A stretch of 64,000 nt of DNA, taken from NCBI GenBank assembly GCA_013373125.1, contig JABXIK010000050.1, positions 1-64,000 of the forward strand, given 5' to 3'. Made by a program: the position numbers and the translations under genes. The notes beneath the pieces are model-generated. The model had not been told where the DNA came from and ran no database searches. It worked only from the letters and a program-made list of their open reading frames with translations. Origin of the DNA: Gammaproteobacteria bacterium. GTDB lineage: Bacteria; Pseudomonadota; Gammaproteobacteria; Pseudomonadales; Oceanobacteraceae. Below, piece by piece: positions 61,417 to 64,000 of this stretch (position 1 is its first letter; every line of letters begins with the position of its first letter).

Positions 61417-62676
61417 GTGTCAAAACAAAATATTGCGGTAATTGGGTCAGGGATAGCAGGATTAACCTGTGCACATTTACTTTCTCGTGAACATCAAGTG
61501 TCGTTATTTGAAGCCAATGATTATCTTGGTGGCCACACGCATACAAAACAGGTGTCTCTGGGCGATAAAACCTATCCAGTGAATACGGGTTTTATCGTAT
61601 TTAACGATTGGACCTATCCCAATTTTATTAAATTAATGGATCAACTTGGGGTTGCTAGCGAAGCTTCTGATATGAGCTTTAGCGTGCGTGATGAAAACTC
61701 AGGTGTTGAATACAATGGCACCACTTTAAATAGTCTGTTTGCACAAAGAATCAACTTACTGCGCCCATCGTTTTTAAAAATGGTGTGGGATATTCTGCGC
61801 TTTAATAAACAAACCGTAGCAGCGCTTAAGTCTGGTGACATTAGTGACACTCAAACACTAGGTGAATTTGTAACCGAGCATGGTTACTCAAAAGGGTTTA
61901 TTCATCATTACATTGTGCCTATGGGGGCAGCCATATGGTCTGCATCTGTGGATGTGATGATGGACTTCCCGCTGAAATTTTTCCTGCAGTTCTTTAATAA
62001 TCATGGCATGTTAAGTGTGGATGAGCGCCCTCAATGGCGAGTGTTATGTAATGGATCTGAGTCCTACATTAAACCCATAACCCAAGCCTATGCAGAACGT
62101 ATACACTTGAATACACCGATTCAAAAAGTTGAACGTCGTGATGATGGTGTGACGCTTTATTCGGGAGATGAATCATTTGAGTTTGATCAAGTGATTTTTG
62201 CGTGCCATAGCGATCAAGCGCTCAAAATGCTGCATGAGCCAACCCCATTAGAGAGTGATATTTTAGGTGCATTACCGTTTCAGAAAAACGATGTGGTCTT
62301 GCATACGGATACCCGCTTGATGCCAAAGCGCAACTTGGCCTGGGCTAGCTGGAATTACCATATCCCGCAGCGTAAAAGCGAAACCGCTATGGTGACCTAC
62401 AATATGAATATGTTACAAAATTTTCATGACGCGCCCGAGACTCTATTAGTGACATTAAACCGCTCACAAGAAATCGACCCAGATAAGATTATTGAGCAGT
62501 ATCAGTATGCGCACCCGGTATTTACTTTGGATGGTGTAGCGGCACAAAAACGTCACCATGAAATCAGCGGTCACAATCGCAGCCATTTTTGTGGTGCTTA
62601 TTGGTTTAATGGCTTCCATGAAGATGGGGTTAAGAGTGCACTGAGAGTTGTGGAGACGTTTGGGATTCACTTATGA
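61417..62676 (+). CDS. FAD/NAD(P)-binding amine-oxidase-like protein (COG2907)
   Basis: 419 residues from GTG 61417 with an AGGAAAG site. IAVIGSGIAGLTCAHLLS and EANDYLGGHTHT form the FAD site; the C-terminal NRSHFCGAYWFNGFHEDGVKSAL is the flavin-contact region. COG2907 proteins almost always adjoin DUF1365 and cyclopropane-fatty-acid-synthase-type genes. A role in oxidising or isomerising acyl chains is probable, but no direct evidence is visible in the sequence. It overlaps the DUF1365 start by four bases. Confidence 0.87.
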   Translation: MSKQNIAVIGSGIAGLTCAHLLSREHQVSLFEANDYLGGHTHTKQVSLGDKTYPVNTGFIVFNDWTYPNFIKLMDQLGVASEASDMSFSVRDENSGVEYNGTTLNSLFAQRINLLRPSFLKMVWDILRFNKQTVAALKSGDISDTQTLGEFVTEHGYSKGFIHHYIVPMGAAIWSASVDVMMDFPLKFFLQFFNNHGMLSVDERPQWRVLCNGSESYIKPITQAYAERIHLNTPIQKVERRDDGVTLYSGDESFEFDQVIFACHSDQALKMLHEPTPLESDILGALPFQKNDVVLHTDTRLMPKRNLAWASWNYHIPQRKSETAMVTYNMNMLQNFHDAPETLLVTLNRSQEIDPDKIIEQYQYAHPVFTLDGVAAQKRHHEISGHNRSHFCGAYWFNGFHEDGVKSALRVVETFGIHL

Positions 62677-63506
62677 GTCAAAGCAGCCAGCGAATAAACA
62701 GTGCGATTTATAAAGGTAAAGTGAGACATAGGCGCTTTACTCCAAAGGGGCATGAATTCGAATACAGTTTGTTTATGTTGTATTTGGATTTAGATGAAGC
62801 GCCCGATCTTTTGTCGCAATATTGGTTTGCTGGGTGGGATCGCCTTAACCTCATGAGTGTTTGGCGAAAAGACTACTTTCATCCAGAAACTCAGAGTCTA
62901 AAGCAAGCGATAATTGATGAAGTGAATGATTATGCTCGCGCTCAGGGTACGAGTATTAAGCCCATCGCGCGAGTAATGATGCTCACCCATGGCCGTTATT
63001 TTAATATCATTTTTAATCCAGTTACGTTTTATTATTGTTTTGATCATGAAAATAACTTGGTGGCAATTCAGGCAGAAATCACCAATACCCCATGGGGAGA
63101 GCGCCACAGTTATGTGATGTTACCTGGCCATGATGTGGCCGATAAACGATACCAAGTAAAACATAAACATCATGAATTCAGCTTTGATAAGGTGTTCCAT
63201 GTTTCGCCCTTTAATCCCATGGACATGCAATATCGTTGGGTTATTTCTCCGCCTGATAAGGCGTTACATATCCATATGGATAACACTCAGGGACAAGGTG
63301 AAGAGATCGAAAAGCATTTTGATGCCACGTTGTCTTTGAAACGTTATGAGTGGCAAGAAAATTTTGCAAAAACCTTAATCCAATATCCTCTCATGAGCGT
63401 AAAAGTGGTGTGGGGTATTTATTGGCAAGCATTAAAGTTGTGGCTCAAACGCACCCCGTTTTATGATCATCCGAATACTGAAATGAAAAGTGATGTTCAA
63501 AAATAG
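62673..63506 (+). CDS. DUF1365 family protein
   Basis: 277 residues: YKGKVRHRRFTPKGHEFEYSLFMLYLDLDE at the start, then LMLTHGRYFNIIFNPVTFYYCFD-type core (here MMLTHGRYFNIIF) and a His-rich RYQVKHKHHEF followed by KVFHVSPFNPMDM. DUF1365 has no settled function; it is tightly linked to COG2907 and to a cyclopropane-type methylase, as here. It overlaps the preceding gene by 4 bases and lies 43 bases before the methylase. Confidence 0.88.
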   Translation: MSQSSQRINSAIYKGKVRHRRFTPKGHEFEYSLFMLYLDLDEAPDLLSQYWFAGWDRLNLMSVWRKDYFHPETQSLKQAIIDEVNDYARAQGTSIKPIARVMMLTHGRYFNIIFNPVTFYYCFDHENNLVAIQAEITNTPWGERHSYVMLPGHDVADKRYQVKHKHHEFSFDKVFHVSPFNPMDMQYRWVISPPDKALHIHMDNTQGQGEEIEKHFDATLSLKRYEWQENFAKTLIQYPLMSVKVVWGIYWQALKLWLKRTPFYDHPNTEMKSDVQK

Positions 63507-63549
63507 AATACCATCGCTTGGACTTAACCTAGCCTGACTGGAGAAAACC

Positions 63550-64000
63550 ATGACTTCCGTGGCGAATGTTGCAATTAATAAAACTCGTATCTCCGCCTTA
63601 ACACAAATGGCAAAGTCCATTGTATTGAAGCAATTAAAGCAACTGCACACTGGCTGCATTGTGATTCGAGATGGTGATGATGTTATGTCATTTGGTGAAG
63701 CGCTCAAGCCTGGTGATGAGCTTTATGGTGAATTAACCATTCATGATGCTCACAGCTATAGCGACATTATGACAGGCGGTAGTATCGGTGCAGCAGAAGC
63801 TTATATGACGGGCGACTGGAGTACGCCAGATTTGACGCGACTCATGCGTGTCATGGTGAGAAATATGGATATTCTGAACGGCTTAGAAGGTGGCTTGGCC
63901 ACCATCTCCAAACCATTTTTGAAGGCATTTCATTGGTTTAATCAAAATACCGAAAAAGGTTCTCGCCGTAATATTGCCGCTCACTATGATTTGGGAAATG
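63550..64000 (+). CDS. Cyclopropane-fatty-acyl-phospholipid synthase family methylase (N-terminal part)
   Basis: The frame opens at ATG 63550 and runs off the window after about 150 codons. GGSIGAAEAYMTGDWSTPDLTRLMRVMVRN and NTEKGSRRNIAAHYDLGN are the conserved N-terminal region of CfaA-type enzymes; the AdoMet motif lies beyond the window. The family adds a methylene or methyl group to a double bond in phospholipid acyl chains. Some members (UfaM) make methylated or furan fatty acids instead of cyclopropanes; the visible part cannot tell which. Probably the last but one or last gene of the RpoE operon. Confidence 0.9.
   Translation, partial: MTSVANVAINKTRISALTQMAKSIVLKQLKQLHTGCIVIRDGDDVMSFGEALKPGDELYGELTIHDAHSYSDIMTGGSIGAAEAYMTGDWSTPDLTRLMRVMVRNMDILNGLEGGLATISKPFLKAFHWFNQNTEKGSRRNIAAHYDLGN

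Overview
The window looks like core chromosome of a free-living, aerobic, motile, probably marine gammaproteobacterium. G+C is moderate (judged by eye, mid-40s percent). The genes point to an Oceanospirillales/Pseudomonadales-type organism: malate:quinone oxidoreductase, a PomAB sodium-type flagellar stator, carboxynorspermidine enzymes, a divergent rpiA/ilvA pair and a dxs-ispA-xseB operon. The genus is inference only. No tRNA, rRNA, insertion sequence, prophage or CRISPR array was seen. Genes are dense on both strands, and many pairs overlap by 1-8 bases.

Layout. 1-5.7 kb: end of a fumarylacetoacetase-family gene, a small membrane protein, a secreted phospholipase C-like protein with a lectin-like tail, a porin/FMN-binding/PepSY operon that looks like an extracytoplasmic flavin electron-transfer unit, and a metallophosphatase. 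5.8-8.3 kb: two norspermidine-type polyamine genes. 8.3-9.0 kb: a gap with one candidate 58-codon ORF. 9-20.6 kb: rpiA, ilvA, a lipoprotein, an alanine/glycine symporter, a methyltransferase plus DUF2156 pair, a glycosyltransferase, pgpA, two proteases and a metal efflux protein. 20.7-26.3 kb: dxs-ispA-xseB, diverging from pomA-pomB-PilZ.

26.4-34.3 kb: rnr and rlmB, then a sensor kinase and two primosome/helicase-loader-like genes, then alr. In relatives such as Pseudomonas this interval holds rpsF-rpsR-rplI-dnaB. The DnaT-like protein has three tandem DnaT-type repeats. 34.5-46.4 kb: mqo, a PagL-like protein, ComFB, a Tat-exported amine oxidase with a divergent LysR regulator, and a run of small conserved genes. 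46.4-51.5 kb: a copper/silver-type RND efflux operon whose adaptor is fused to a CusF-like domain and ends in His/Met pentads. 51.5-56.1 kb: an outer-membrane protein, MscS, and a purine set (NCS2 permease, Tsx-like channel, apt).

56.1-64 kb is the most striking part: an RpoE-ChrR sigma/anti-sigma pair of the singlet-oxygen type, with all expected ChrR zinc and cupin ligands. It diverges from a tightly packed operon encoding an FAD oxidoreductase, photolyase, fatty-acid desaturase, SnoaL-like protein, FAD amine-oxidase-like protein, DUF1365 protein and a cyclopropane-fatty-acid-synthase-type methylase that runs off the window. A near-consensus RpoE promoter, TGATCC-N18-TAGACC, lies 26 bases before the first gene. 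The cluster is best read as a photo-oxidative stress regulon that repairs DNA and rebuilds membrane acyl chains, possibly into cyclopropane, methylated or furan fatty acids.
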